Part shown: in pieces, positions 1 to 14,002 of the stretch | Numbering within the stretch: position 1 is the stretch's first letter | Layout: the number at the start of each line of letters is the position of its first letter | Assembly (NCBI GenBank): GCA_001683735.1 | Contig: LUGG01000027.1 | Coordinates: forward strand, 700,049-764,048 | DNA length: 64,000 nt | Source: Grifola frondosa | Lineage: Eukaryota; Basidiomycota; Agaricomycetes; Polyporales; Grifolaceae | Direction of reading: 5' to 3' | Position numbers and translations under genes: made by a program | The notes under the pieces: generated by a model | Told to the model about the DNA's origin: nothing | The model's database searches: none | What the model saw: only the letters and a program-made list of their open reading frames with translations

Positions 1-787
1 CTATTTGAGTTAATTCGGCGGAGGATTCGATACTAGAGCTTGAAATGGTATCAACAATGATCGAAGAATATACTTTGATGTCTAGTGCAAGGCTGAGTCC
101 GGCAGCGGCCAACGCCGTGGTGTCGGGGGTTTGCCCGAGCTGGTTTTGTAAGGTACATTGTCCAGAGGAGGTTGGAATGAGTAGAGTGTCGGAATCATAA
201 TTATGAATAGCGTGAAAGGCTTGTAGGAGCAGTTTTCCTACGAGAAAGGACCAGGCACCTCCGCTTGGAAAGATTTCGAAGGCGCCTCGGGTGTGTGTGC
301 CGCCGAGGTGCACGGTTCCGGTCCAGCTTCCTTCAGATGGTACGATGAAGCCATCGGCCATGCGCAGTTTGCATGTGGAGGGCTGTGCTGGGCCGAGGCG
401 GTGTTTTACGATAGTCCAGAGATCGGTGCTCATGACGCTAATCATGGCTCCGTCGTCGAAAAGACCTTTAACGCGTACGATTTCGCCGGTTGGACTATGA
501 AGCGCTAAGTGGTGAACGAAAGGTTTGGATTCTAAAAGCCCAATGTTGGGTGCAGTGAGGCGTTGAGATTCGACTGAGTACAGGTCATAAAAGTTTATGA
601 TTGTAGAGTCTGGGAGGTACATAGTATCGACGCGATTTCGTGTGTCCACTGGTAATTGCTCCGAGCACGCCTGTGCTTGGTCCCCGAGCATTAGCTCGCC
701 ACACTCGGGGACGTTGTTTCCTTTGCTGGGTTGGAGTTGTCGGACCGTTTGCGTTCCCTCGCGACAAACGGCCCTTATTCGTTTCCC
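1..787 (-). CDS. Retropepsin part of a Ty3/Gypsy gag-pol, -1 frame, cut by the left window edge
   Basis: Read in the frame one base back from gag, the minus strand stays open from the frameshift site at 787 to base 1. About 95 codons after the shift it shows the aspartic protease signature: a beta-strand stretch (EIVRVKGLFDDGAM) with DDGA in place of the usual D(S/T)G(A/T), then a flap-like GxWxGxVHLGG segment. A GAFEIFP...AWSFLVGK segment follows, as seen in protease domains of basidiomycete LTR elements. It would mature the Gag-Pol polyprotein in virus-like particles. There is no separate start codon; expression should depend on the frameshift. RT and integrase would lie beyond the left edge. 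Family assignment is confident; whether DDGA is active is unknown. Confidence 0.72.
742..787 (-). promoter_or_regulatory. Gag-Pol -1 programmed ribosomal frameshift signal
   Basis: On the minus strand the heptamer GGGAAAC (787-781) lies in gag frame as G GGA AAC, the X XXY YYZ pattern. The gag stop TAA is at 777-775. Six bases after the heptamer begins a 10-bp stem: GGGCCGTTTG (774-765) pairs with CAAACGGTCC (751-742), with one G.U pair and a 13-nt loop. A -1 slip leads straight into the protease frame. Heptamer, spacer and stem all match the canonical geometry of -1 signals. Confidence 0.75.
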
Positions 788-2046
788 TGCTGCCACTCTT
801 CTATATATCCACCCGCCTCTGTTGACCATGATGGTGGTGCTTGGTAAGCGACGTAGACAGGCTGTCCAGTCCATTGGGTGTCCATGAAACGGACATCGGT
901 GGGGCGCGGGTTGGGCGGGCGGCGAGGGCTCGCATCACGATGGATTTCGCCGGCAACGCGTCGCCATCTGGTCTCTAGTGGAGGAACAGGTGCGATGCTG
1001 GAACATGCATAGCCATGGTGTCCGGTAATCCCGCAGCGATGGCATTCGCGACTGCCTACCGGAGCAGTGCCCGGCGTGAGTGGGTAGGGCTTCGTCTCAT
1101 CTGGGGTAGCGTTCGGGTTTTTCTGTGTCCATTCGGTGATCTGAGTTTTGTATGCAATGTGTCCGGGCTCGGAATCGGGGTGGTGGACAAGGATGTTGGT
1201 TCGTAAAGCAGTGAGACGCGCCACAGCGTCAGGAGCGGGAAGGATGGGTAGAGCGGGAGGCTGGGTTAACGTTGCAGGGTTCATGGATGGTGCGCGTGCA
1301 CTCTGAGGTATTCCTCGGCCAGCGGGGATTGGTTGGTTGCCTGAAAAGGGAAACCGATTAACGGGTAAAGCGCTAGGAGCAGGGCTGCGGTTCAGCTGGA
1401 GACTCTGCATGCTATGCTGCAGAGACGCTACGGAGTTCTCAAGGGTTGCGTTGCGTTGAAGCGCAGCTACGGTGGCGTCGTTATTGTGTCGGAGCTCGTT
1501 GATTGCTTTCCAGTCGTTGACGTCGTCGACGAGGGTGGTCATGGGGACGCCTTCAACGTTGGTCAAGAGCTCGTGCCACGTTTTCGGATTGCCGCTGTGT
1601 CGTTTGAGAGGTCGCGGAAGAGCAGAGTGGATTGTAACGACCATGGAATCGGGTGCATCGTGGAGCATTGCCACGCGGCAGATTTCGCGCGCCCACGCAA
1701 TGTGGTAGGGGACTTCTTCGAGTCCGCTCGTGTCGTATGTACCTAAAAGAGCAGGGTCGCATTTCATGGTGGTGAGACGGACGGTGACGGCCTCAGCGTC
1801 CATGACAATGTGAGGCGGTTTTGGCCATTTTAGGAGAAATTCTGTCTTCAGCGCGGTCCATGATGCTTTGTTGGATGAGGGGAGGGAATCATACCATCGC
1901 TCTGCGAACCCATCGGCCACCAAACGGTTGACGAAGGCGGTGACGCGTTCGGCGTCAGTGCCATAAAGTCCTTCGATGTCCTTTAGAAATTGACGGGGGT
2001 TCTCGTTCTTGCGTGTGCCGTGGAATGGTGTTAGAAGTTTAGTCAT
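775..2046 (-). CDS. Gag-like protein of a Ty3/Gypsy LTR retrotransposon, 423 aa
   Basis: Intact 423-codon ORF starting with ATG at 2046. The N-terminal ~180 residues are helical and capsid-like (TPFHGTRKNENPRQFLKDIE onward, with a W-Y-SLP segment). A Pro/Ser linker follows, then a CCHC zinc knuckle near residue 340 (C-HR-C-GITG-H-HGYA-C), as in Gag proteins that bind genomic RNA. The ORF stops 7 bases after a slippery heptamer. Upstream of the ATG the same frame stays open for about 400 bases but has no methionine. Length and layout fit Gag of basidiomycete Ty3/Gypsy elements. No frame break was found, in contrast with most genes of the window. Confidence 0.8.
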   Translation of the reverse strand: MTKLLTPFHGTRKNENPRQFLKDIEGLYGTDAERVTAFVNRLVADGFAERWYDSLPSSNKASWTALKTEFLLKWPKPPHIVMDAEAVTVRLTTMKCDPALLGTYDTSGLEEVPYHIAWAREICRVAMLHDAPDSMVVTIHSALPRPLKRHSGNPKTWHELLTNVEGVPMTTLVDDVNDWKAINELRHNNDATVAALQRNATLENSVASLQHSMQSLQLNRSPAPSALPVNRFPFSGNQPIPAGRGIPQSARAPSMNPATLTQPPALPILPAPDAVARLTALRTNILVHHPDSEPGHIAYKTQITEWTQKNPNATPDETKPYPLTPGTAPVGSRECHRCGITGHHGYACSSIAPVPPLETRWRRVAGEIHRDASPRRPPNPRPTDVRFMDTQWTGQPVYVAYQAPPSWSTEAGGYIEEWQQGNE

Positions 2047-2460
2047 GGTGGAAGTGGACTGTGGAGCTGGGGCAAGTGAAAGGGATGTAACGGAAACTGG
2101 AGCTAAAGTTAACTGTGTTGGTGGTGCGGGAACAGGAGAAGCAATTGGGGCAAAAGAAAGGGCGGGAATATGACTAGAAATTGAGGAAATTGAAGGAACG
2201 GGAATAGGAATGGGCGCGATGGCGGGTGACGGGTGGAAGGATGACGAAAGAGAGGGTGCTGTGGAAGGAGGAAGACTGGAAAGTTCTGAAATTTCGGGGC
2301 TGGAAGGAGGGATGGGAGAAGCGGTTTTTGCAGAAATCCAACGCCCTTTATTGTCGCGGGGTCGGTCAGAGGTGTGCGGAGCCAGCGCGAAAGGTAGAAA
2401 GAGCAGGAGTTCGAGTTTTTGTTTTTTGAGATAGTTGAAGTTTTTTTTTTTTTTAACAAT
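2047..2460 (-). other. Open but methionine-free Pro/Ser-rich leader in gag frame
   Basis: From an in-frame TAG next to the tRNA-like segment, through a run of 14 A (2441-2454 on the minus strand), down to the gag ATG, the gag frame is free of stops but has no ATG. The encoded composition is Pro, Ser and Ala rich. It is either the 5' untranslated leader that happens to be open, or an N-terminal extension using a non-AUG start. A second ORF (2109-2459) in another frame is probably a shadow. Confidence 0.4.
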
Positions 2461-2464
2461 CTAG

Positions 2465-2502
2465 TCGGAAAGGTCGTGGTTCGAATCGCGCTTCCGTCAC
2501 CA
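2465..2502 (-). other. tRNA 3'-half-like sequence, probable primer-binding site of the left LTR element
   Basis: On the plus strand this stretch reads like the 3' half of a tRNA: a GGTTCGAATC T-loop consensus followed by an acceptor-like CTTCCGTCACCA end. No 5' half exists upstream. It sits just 5' of gag on the element's strand, where a PBS (TGGTGACGGAAG...) is expected. The similarity runs well past the usual 8-18 nt PBS. The T-stem pairs poorly, so it is not a working tRNA gene. Isotype not assigned. Confidence 0.45.
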
Positions 2503-2504
2503 CA

Positions 2505-4143
2505 ATGGAGGGGCCCTCAGGACACTCCAAGAACGTGAACTGACTCTGACCAAGAAGCGTGGAACTCGAGCGCGTCGATGAACGACGACTGGCCACGTGT
2601 ACAACTGATTCCCCTGCTATCTCCCTCGCTGACTAAGCCTATGCCTCCGCGTCTATGCCTCTTCCTCCGCGCTTGTGCCTCTGTGTCTCACTGGCCTCGA
2701 TCTCCTACTCCAACGGATCCCTGAAATATGAACGCTCGCAGTAATTATAGCGTGATCTAACGCGGGTACGTGATATTACCTGCGCCACGATCGCTTAAAA
2801 CAATTGTTAATCTCCGAACTTGTATTTTGAGAGCTTGTTCCATTTGCCAAGTCTGCGGTTTGCGCCCTGTGTCGGCCATGTGTATCACACGCTACGGGCC
2901 CTCGAAGTGCCGGTGTGTCTGGACTACTATCAGCTGCCTGCTCTGGGCGGCTGTGGTCGAGCAGTGCCTGGCGGATGTCCACGCCCCTTTCCTCGCCTAT
3001 GTCGTGAACTACGTGCGTCTCGTCGTTTGGATCTATTGCGAGACCGTGTCGATTTTACGCGCACGAGGGCTCTGCAACGCAATCTCCATGTCTTCCGGGA
3101 GTATCTATGTGTGCCCACACGTGAACACCAACGTGCGCTCACTCGCCTACTCGCAGCTGAACACCCGCGCGGTCAATACTGTCGGCTGGCGAATGGATTG
3201 CGCAATGTCCCCGCGAATGGCGTGTGTGCTGCTTCTGTAGGCAGCGCTGGGCAGTCAAGGACAAGATGCACACTCTCATGTAGTGCGAGGACGCGCTTGT
3301 CCGCGCCGTGCGCAAAACGTTCTTGGGCGAGGCCGTTATACACGTTGCCTGCTGCTACGGCAGCGGCAGGCGCTCGAGACCTTCGATTTCCTGCGAGCCC
3401 TTCTGTGTGCATATCGCCCGGATGTAGACCTGCCCGCAGAATATGTACAGACAGTTTTTGGGCTGTGCACGGTCGTCACCTCTTTTGATCTCGATCCAGG
3501 ATCAATTCCTTACATTGCGTGATATGCCGCGGAGCGGGATGCGAACATCTGTGCGGCCGGTCGCCCCATACGGACGGTGGGCGCATTTATTCAGTGCACC
3601 TGCGCCCACGGCCGACACTCTGCTCCGCTTTACGGTACGACGATTCCGCGAGCCGCTATATCAGAAGAAGCAGGCACTAGTTTACAAGCCCAGAAGCTCA
3701 GAAGTCACGTCCCCACATGCCCCAGGTAAAAAAAACCCTCTGTTTCGATATCGCCTATCTTTCCTGCGTTATTCGTACGCTTCGCATTTGTATACCAATC
3801 GGAAGGCCCCGCTGATATTCCGAAATTCTGCAAATGCGAAGTTAGTAAGCTGCGAGATTGTGTTGAACTTATCAGCCTGAGCGTTGTGAGCGGAACAAGG
3901 CTGAAGACCTTCTGACTTGCGCTCACAATCAGAGCCATCAGAAATGTCTTTTCCCTTGTGCAACTCCAACTACATCTGGGACTGAATCGGGCGCACTACA
4001 ACCGGGAGATAAGCAGAAAGAGTTCAGCGATCGTCCCGTGATAGCTCAACGAACGCTCAACGAATATTCAGTGGAGGAAAGCGATCAAGTTCCACCAAAG
4101 GTATCTGCAATTTCGACTTACCTACTCCGAGCTCTGATAGAAA
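2505..4143. other. No confident gene; GC-rich stretch, possible LTR then decayed sequence
   Basis: The 5' LTR of the left element should start here, but without its partner LTR in the window I cannot fix the boundary. From 2770 to 3520 several long ORFs overlap in different frames on both strands, which is expected in GC-rich non-coding or decayed coding DNA; none shows a domain I recognise. From 3520 to 4143 I see nothing. Confidence 0.3.
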
Positions 4144-6306
<2,163 letters not shown>

Positions 6307-6309
6307 TGA

Positions 6310-8475
6310 AGAATGTAATGAAACGAAAGTATGTTGTGGTGTTTCTTGGAAGATGGCGGCTCATCTTATATCATGACCAGAATCATGAGTGGGAAAACTG
6401 AAATTTGGCATGTTCAGAAAAAATAGCCATAGATGGTATTACGATAGAGCAAGACCGTGGGCGTAGACTGCTCTGACGGCGATTCCGAGCATGCCCATCG
6501 ACTCGGATGACCTAGTATGACTCATCCCATTGAAATGTTTCAGCTGTTGAGACTTCATCAGCGGCGCATGTTCCGGAGACATCGCTGACATCAGAAAACT
6601 GCCAAATCTCCGGACAGAGGTAAGATCTCCATTGCTCCATGGCTCCGTCTCGCGCTGCACGAAAAGTCATTTTTCAGGTGGCGCCGGTTGCAGATACCGG
6701 TATCTGTACAATTCAGGTGGATTTCTGTGACAGAGATTCCCGTGAATTCGACAGAGCCATGGAACCACGGTGGTTCCATGCCTCTCTCGTCCGGAGCCGA
6801 TAGAGATAACATTGTTCCCTCATGATCTCCTTCTGTTCTGGCCCAACAGACGCTAGGGAAGATAACATGCTGCGCCATGATGACTTCGTACTCACAGATA
6901 ACACATCTAGTCTCCCCATAGACATACCACGAACTGAGGACTGACAGATCACTCACTTAATCATACTAAAAAGAACATTGTATGAAGTGAGGCTGTAGGC
7001 ATGATAGTGATCCGTAATATCGCTATGATAGGGGTCACAATGTCCAAGACCCAAAGATTGAAGCCTTTTCCCTTTGAAATGTCATGATATGTCGAAGCTA
7101 AAGTAGTGTTGGGTGCCTGGGCGCTTGTCGATGAGCGCTGAACTTTAACGAATCCTTAGGCGCTTGACTCCGTGAGCAACAAGTTGCAAAACAGACAAGA
7201 ACAAACCCCGAACATTTAGCCGAATCACAGTAACCGCATGGATGAATAATTTGCCTCTAACTAGAGACAATTTGTTACTAATGTCTGAACTTTCCAAATG
7301 GACGGTAAGTTCACAATTCTTTAGTAACTGATGACCGCTCTTCCCTCCGTATCTTGGGAGGACTCCTAGTAATCTTGCGCAACATATTTCTGTCTAATAA
7401 GCATCCAGCGCTTCAGTTTAATTCCTCCCCCATATCTGGTATGCATATCTCCCTTCATGTAAATGCTCTACGTTGAAGCGACCTTCGATCCTTCTTCAGA
7501 TGAGGGCTAAATACCAAGGACAGTGCGTGATTCAGGGATATGCGAGCTTGAGAAGACCAGTGTATCAGACAAAATTTTCAGCTGCAAATTGACGTAGGTC
7601 TGAAAATCGTCATGGATGGCGAGTTCCGAAGGTCAGATGTCTTCGTTCGGCAGTTCAGAACAAGGCGCACGCTGTCACCTCCATCCTCAACGGTCAGCGT
7701 CTTACGGCCGATCGTGCTGTGATCCAGGCCCATGCATCACGAAATAGATAAGACATAAGGGACGAAAGTATGTTGATCTCCCGTGATATGAGGGACGGTG
7801 TGTCAGTGTAGACGCGGGGAATCACGTAACACTGCATGCGCTCTCATCCTGATTTCTGAAATTGCTGAATATGGCCAACTGATAGAATCATAATGCACAT
7901 ACACTGCAGATTCCTCGGCGCGAAAGAACACATTTTTTTTACAAGCCAGCAACTACACCATGTATCCAATTAAGCTAGTACGGGCAACCTCGTCACCCGG
8001 CGTCACATGTACCATGACTTAGTCTCTGGTACATCGCGCACAGAGTTTCTCTGCTCTAAGTAAGTACACTAGTCTGTGTTAGGGCTCTGGAGTATCATCA
8101 GCTTACCTTCCGTTGCCTCTTGCGGCCTGTTTCCACTTGTTTTGACAGGCTTCAATGTATGAATCGCCTCTGCGGCTGCCAGTTCCGTACGAAACCGCCG
8201 TGGGCCCTTTAACGGAGAATCGTTCATCCCGGACATATTGGCCCCATTCGTGGTGCTTCATCGGATATTCTTTAATAAAGGAGCCTGACTGGATTCTTCA
8301 TGCTATGATTACATATCCGCTCTGATTCACAGCCTATCGTCTGCATTCTATCACTCGGAGACATTGGTATCCAAACTTAAAATAGGTGAGCTTTACCACC
8401 CCCTACTGGTTGTCCTTTCACATCCGAACATACAATAGTACCTAGGCCCCGTATCCCTTGGTATCGCTGCCTACC
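6310..8475. other. Intergenic region; weak minus-strand ORFs at 6439-6956, otherwise nothing
   Basis: This 2.2 kb separates the divergently placed halogenase and aminotransferase. On the minus strand, ORFs at 6439-6660 and 6713-6952 could be exons of a small unknown gene: a possible intron with GTGAGT donor lies near 6890, and there is an EQKEIMREQCYLYRLR-type helical segment. I find no domain. From 7000 to 8400 no convincing coding signal is visible. Promoters of both flanking genes should lie here. Confidence 0.3.
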
Positions 8476-10216
8476 ATGACCCTCCACAAACCCAGCTCGA
8501 TTGATCTCTCGCATCATCTCTCCTCGGAGGCGCGGGGTAGGACTCCAAATCCCATGAAGGAAATATTTCGATTGATTCAACGTAAGCCAAACCTGATCTC
8601 GTTAGCAAACGGTATGCACAACTGTCTACTGTACTCGTAATCTACATTCCTGACACTTCTTCACTACAGGAGATCCCCACTTTTCGCTCTACCCTATCCG
8701 GAAAGTTGTCTTCGATGTGGCTTCTGTGGCTGAAATTGATCCGGTTGCATCCTGGAAAGCCGCCACTCCCACTACACAGTCGCAAGAGTTGATTTCGTCG
8801 GGGGATAGCTCGTGCGTGCTACCGATTAAGACGGTGCTAGGGTATGGTCACGGGTCTGGCTGTACAGAGGCGCAACAGGCTGTCACAACGCTGACCAACT
8901 TTTATCATTCTCCGCCGAATCATGTCGTTACGCTCACTCTTGGCAATTCGGATGGTATTTCTAAGTGCTTCAGACTGTTGGGGGACCCTGGGGATCACTT
9001 TTTGGCGGACGAATTTTCATTTACCTCCGTAACAAAAGCTGCTCTTTCGCAAGGCATAACCTGGATTCCAGTTCAAAATAGATGGTGGAGGACTAGTTCC
9101 CGAGGAACTTGAAAAGATCCTAACAGAGTGGAAAAGTGGGCGACGTCGAAAGCCTCACGTTTTATACACTGTCCCGTTAGTACCGTATCTTCGTGTTATC
9201 CTCATGCTCATTTCTATTCTTAGATGCGGACAGAATCCCACTGGTTCCAACCTGAGCATCGAACGTCGGAAAAGGATTTACAACATTGCTCAGCGATTTG
9301 ACCTCATCATAGTGGAGGACGGTGAGTATACATCGTTTCATTCACTTATATACGTCATCATATGCTACACAGATCCGTACTATTTCCTGCAGTACGGCTC
9401 GGCACAATCTCAAGAGACCTGCCATACTGCGCCGTTCATGGCATCGTTCTTGTCTATGGACACAGATGGCAGAGTGATGCGCCTGGATAGGTTAGTATTC
9501 ATCTCCATTACAGATATGCGACTATTGATTCTTCATTGCAGTTTCAGTAAAATTATCGCTCCAGGAATGCGTCTAGGCTGGCTGACAACCAATCCTACAT
9601 TTCATGCGCACCTCATCTCCTACATCGATTCCTCCACTCAATTTCCCCATGCCTTTGGCCAAATGTTCATCGCAGAGATACTAGGTGTGCATGGGTGGCA
9701 ATTGGAGGGATTCGACCGATGGGTGCGCAGCATGCGTGCAGAATACCAGCGCCGGCGCGATTTATTTATGAACATTTTTACACGGACCGTCGGGAATACT
9801 GGGTGGGCGAGTGCGAGCCCACCAGACGCGGGCATGTTCGTATGGATCCGAGTGAACGTTGAACTCCACTCGCGATACAGAAGGGTCTGCACAGGCAAAA
9901 TCATGGATGGCCCTCAATCGTGCACGCGTACTAATGTTCCTCAGCTCATGCAAGAGCTTTTCGAGCGATGCATGGACAATGGCCTGATCATTATGCCTGC
10001 GTCCATATTTGCACTTAAAGCTCTTCCAGAATATGACGGCGCAAATGATCGCATTGAAGATGTGAGTGGTGTGTGATTCACGAGTGTGATTTCCTAATGG
10101 CTTGATATCTGCAGCGTTCGAACTTCTTGCGGGCAACGTTCGCTGGCGCTGAAGAGAGCATGGAGGCAGGCTTGACTATCCTTGCGGATGTCTTGGATGG
10201 TTTCTTCGCTGCTTAG
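8476..10216 (+). CDS. PLP-dependent aminotransferase of class I/II (ARO8/kynurenine aminotransferase-like), 6 exons
   Basis: Start at ATG 8476 (MTLHKPSSIDLSHHLSSEAR). Exons: 8476-8611, 8670-9175, 9224-9321, 9373-9490, 9542-10061, 10115-10216. Family hallmarks are ISLANGDPH near the N-terminus, the CGQNPTG turn, IIVEDDPYY, and the PLP-lysine motif SFSK followed by GMRLGW. The C-terminus is FLRATFAG. Such enzymes transaminate aromatic amino acids, kynurenine or 2-aminoadipate in the cytosol. One extra A in the run at 9075-9078 shifts the frame just before an IDGGGLVPEEL segment; removing it restores the family sequence. It faces away from the nearby halogenase, so co-function in tailoring an aromatic metabolite is possible but unproven. 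Confidence 0.85.
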
Positions 10217-12817
10217 CTAGATGTCCTTCTGAACCGATATGGAGCCATCTATTTCCGACTATTCCCGACTGGCGTAGAACTGTATTCACACATTTTAGTT
10301 CCCTGCACGATCACCGTGACATAAATCTAGAACAATGCGAGAAATCATCGCAGATCAAAAATTTTACATGTTCAGCAGCGTGTGGAGATGTTAGCGAACA
10401 CGATTTCGTCAGAAGCATATAATTGCGGAAGCCTTTCATCTCCTTCTGGAGGAGGTGGTGGTGGCGGATTGCTTCTGACGGTGAAGTAGACTACAACAAA
10501 TCGGACGCGGTTCGACCAGTAATCTACCCACTATCAACGAACTCTGTTTAGATCAGCCCCCACGTACCTATGAACTGTGTGGAATGGAATCGTAGAATCA
10601 TGTCCTGATATTGTGTAGAGGACTAATGTTAGGCGGAAGCTGTGTGACGTTGTATCCTCTATAGAAGCAGTATCTATGCAGTTCGACCTGAAAATCATCT
10701 TTATCGCGCCTTTTATTCCTGAAAATCTCTGCAATTATTGTTTTCGTAGAGTTCGAGGTCCCGACCCGTTGACCGGCGTGGCCATTGAGTCTATGTCATT
10801 AAATGTATGCGGCGGGGTTGCCTTTCCTCACTTCATGCCGGACGACATCCCCAGAGTTGCGAAGGCTTCGTCGTAATATGTAAAGGTGTTGACATATTAA
10901 GATGGTAGTATGAATGCGGCACCACATCCTGATCACTGATCTATGGTTAGTTTGTCTCCGATCATGTCGCACATGGCCTTAACTGCCTTAACTAGCTTTT
11001 CCATCTCAGCGAGCGAACTAGATCAAATGCCTTTCCTTCGATTTCTAAACAAAATTCGGTGCTGACAATGACCTGTACTGCGCCCAAATATCTGGCAGAG
11101 CTACCCCTTGGACTCGTTACCGGGTGGTATTCCGGAGTCTTCGCCTAGCGTAAATAGACACCCTTGCACAATATGCGTAGGATCGTCCCGATGTGCATAT
11201 GATGCAGCCGTGGGGATCTGTTCCGTGACTTTGAGCCGAAATGGTGTAGATCGGTAAGCCGCTGTCATCATCGCTGGGAAGGCAATGTGGCCCGTTGATT
11301 GGTGGTTGGGGTCACTACCACGCACGACGCATCGTGTTGGCTTTGCATCAGCTTTGGTAGATGCGATCGAAATGGTTGGACTTCTTTGTGCTGCGACATG
11401 AGCTCCAACGGAAAACACGATTCGAGAAGCACATACTATTGCAGAAATAAACGTGAAACAACGCTATATGATCGAACAACCATCATTCGTGGCGAGGCTG
11501 AAGCGAGATGGGTACATCCATGACATCGACCGGCCACACGGTGATGATGGTAACGGCGATGCATTCCTGTGGGCGGTGTCTGAGGAACCTATCGTCTTCT
11601 TGCATGCCGAGCGTTGCAGGGAAGACTGCGTATTGTCAGAACGAAGTAATCCCGTCCCAACCAAATAGATCGCCTAGTGCAGCATACGCGTTAAATATTG
11701 AGGATGGACACCTAGAATTGAGCAATATCCCGGGTTATAGAGTAACGAAGCTCCATCTGCAGTGTGAGGATTACAAAACCAGACACAGGGGATGTAACTG
11801 GCGTTACGACAGCATAGGCATACGCATAATCTGTTATCCGAGTCACGACTATGCTCAAATCTGTCGGGCAGGCTAGTCAAACAAGATGAGATGAACGCCA
11901 TAGAAGATGATGAGTGCATTTCAGCAGAAGTAGAATGTGAATAGCACTCCCGTGATTGGGTTTTCGAGGAGAGGCCCGAGTGCAGTTACGCAAAAGCCTA
12001 CGCCGACGCGTAATCTGCGACGGGTAGCGTCAGATGCAGGGAGAGGACAGAGTGTGGACTGAGTGAAGCGAGGGTGACGGGAAGCAATGACGCAACTGAC
12101 GAGCGAACGGTGGTGGAGGGAAGGAGGGCATTAGAAGAATACTTGAAATGAAAGTCGATGACGCACATCCTCCAGTGATGAACTCATCGAGTACCGTGAA
12201 CAGCATTGTGCCCACGGTGTTCGTCGCCGCAAAAATGACGAACACAAGGGCCGCGCTAATGACGAAGACATATGGCGTACGGGCCGACATGGTCGATAGG
12301 GTAATTAATTGTGATACACCCGAAGATAGACGATACGTTCACAGTTGCGAGCTGAAATGAGGCATTGCTGTGGATCGTGGGTGTAGCAGGAAGTATGTAG
12401 GTACGGAGCAGAACAGAGGCTCGGAGATCATCCGTTTCGTTAACGTATAACTGGATGTAGGAGTCTGGTGAGATCCGGAGTGGACTACACGCTGGTATTT
12501 GAGGGATACTTACTTCTGCTGATGGATATAAGTATTCGTATATCATCGGGCTGCGTGCAGCATCATGAGGCCGTCGAGTTCGAAGGGAAGTGTGCAAAAT
12601 TACTCTGAGCCAATGAGTGTTATGTCGCATAATTGTTTACGTGCTTGAAAACGTTGAGCGAGCGCCCGGCTAGGCCAGCGCCACAAACGTCGGCAATTTG
12701 CGGCAGCACTTGCCATATGCCAGCGCCCGTATCAAAAGCTCTCTAGCATCAAATCATCCTTGCACGTACACATGTTGCTGAATTCTCGACTCCACGAGTA
12801 TTCCAGGGTATGCGAAC
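10217..12817. other. No confident gene; a hydrophobic minus-strand ORF near 12.0-12.3 kb
   Basis: 10217-12000 shows only short overlapping ORFs. On the minus strand, 12030-12290 encodes a very hydrophobic N-terminal stretch (VFVISAALVFVIFAATNTVGT) that could be a membrane helix of an unknown small protein. An upstream candidate exon at 12256-12630 overlaps in another frame. I cannot assemble a gene. Confidence 0.25.
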
Positions 12818-12849
12818 TTGAGCATCAGTGACTTATCAATATTATTTGG

Positions 12850-14002
12850 GGCTGTTCGAGTCAGGACAGCCGAAGACGACTGGTTTGACTCGTATTTCGC
12901 CATGGTATTGGAGCTCATAAGGAGGTACGTTGAACGTTATATAGATTTTTCTAGACTGTTGACTCCTGCAAAGACCTGGGCACCTGTTATCCAACGCTTG
13001 CTCTCAGAAATTGCGGCTTCTAGCTCTCCGCTCTATGTAAACGAGATTTGGGCTCTGGATTGCGTCCAACACGGAGATAGCGGTCTTCTCAACGCAGACG
13101 CTCTTGAAGATACGTGTAAGTTCTTCGAATGCGATGCTCTAATGAACAAGGCTCATGGTGCCTGACAGTTGATTGCGCAGGTTACGCCAGAGACCTCGTG
13201 AACTTTTTGCTCCATTATTTACCAGAGGACACGTCCCCTGCGGGTAGAATGTCAGCTAATCTATCACGCCTTCCGGAATCAGTTACAGATCGTCGCAAAA
13301 TCCATGGATTTTCCAACCGTACAGTTGTAGGGTGGGCCATTCAGTTGGTGCATGCTCGTTGTGAGTTTTATATTGACGATCGACTGTTCCCCAAGATTCG
13401 ATATAATTATAATTTGCAGGATAAATCCTGCTGTGGAATATCCCGCGCTGTTGTCATCTCTGTGTTAAATACATCGACGGCCACCGTAAGAATGAAGCCA
13501 TGTGCCTTCGACGGCGTTGGCTCTGGGACTCGATGTACGTGCCACAATTGCGCTAGTTGCTCTCACTTTGACTACCTTTCCTCTTCGTTTTAGGGAAGAC
13601 GCCACCAGAGACATCCACAAAAGTGGTTATTATCGATCTTGGGATACTAAATGCCTTCAACAGTTCTTGAAATATGCCATAATCCGGACGTCCGATGGCA
13701 AATTTCGCTTGAAGACCCATCCATACTTTGTACGCTTACTCTATTGAACACAAATTCGCTTGCTCATCCAATGGCATATTCAGGAGTCGTTGATGATGTA
13801 CGAGCGTCTGATGGTCTACGAAGCTTGGGAGCTCCTTGATAAAATCAACCCATCTATTGCATTGCACTGGGTGTGGGGCGGTAAGAGTGAAAGGGCTGGA
13901 GGGCCAGTGATACAAGCCCAAATTACGTATAGACGGAAGTGCAACTGCTCAAACAACTTACATCCCAACGTCGGACATCTCGTGAGCCTCATTCATCTGT
14001 GA
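12850..14002 (+). CDS. Alpha/beta-hydrolase fold protein, multi-exon, with 1-nt frame breaks
   Basis: The first clear exon reads TWAPVIQRLL and EIWALDCVQHGDS, typical of fungal AB-hydrolase-1 proteins. After an intron comes YARDLVNFLLHYLPED, then RLPESVTDRRKIHGFSNRTVV. The nucleophile elbow GHSVG is at 13335-13349, but in a shifted frame because the preceding G-run (13330-13332) seems one base short. Later exons supply a WELL..INPSIALHWVWGGK segment and a GHLV motif with the expected catalytic His. Introns lie near 13114-13180, 13363-13420, 13540-13594 and 13732-13786. The N-terminal HANG segment is not visible. Role unknown; the family includes esterases and lactonases. Confidence 0.65.

Noticed and set aside
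2465..2502. A functional tRNA gene
   Set aside because: There is no 5' half or anticodon arm, the T-stem pairs poorly, and a PBS is expected exactly here.
2770..3522. Long plus-strand ORFs of 156 and 222 codons as a gene
   Set aside because: They overlap one another and minus-strand ORFs in a GC-rich stretch, with no domain, splice pattern or protein-like composition.
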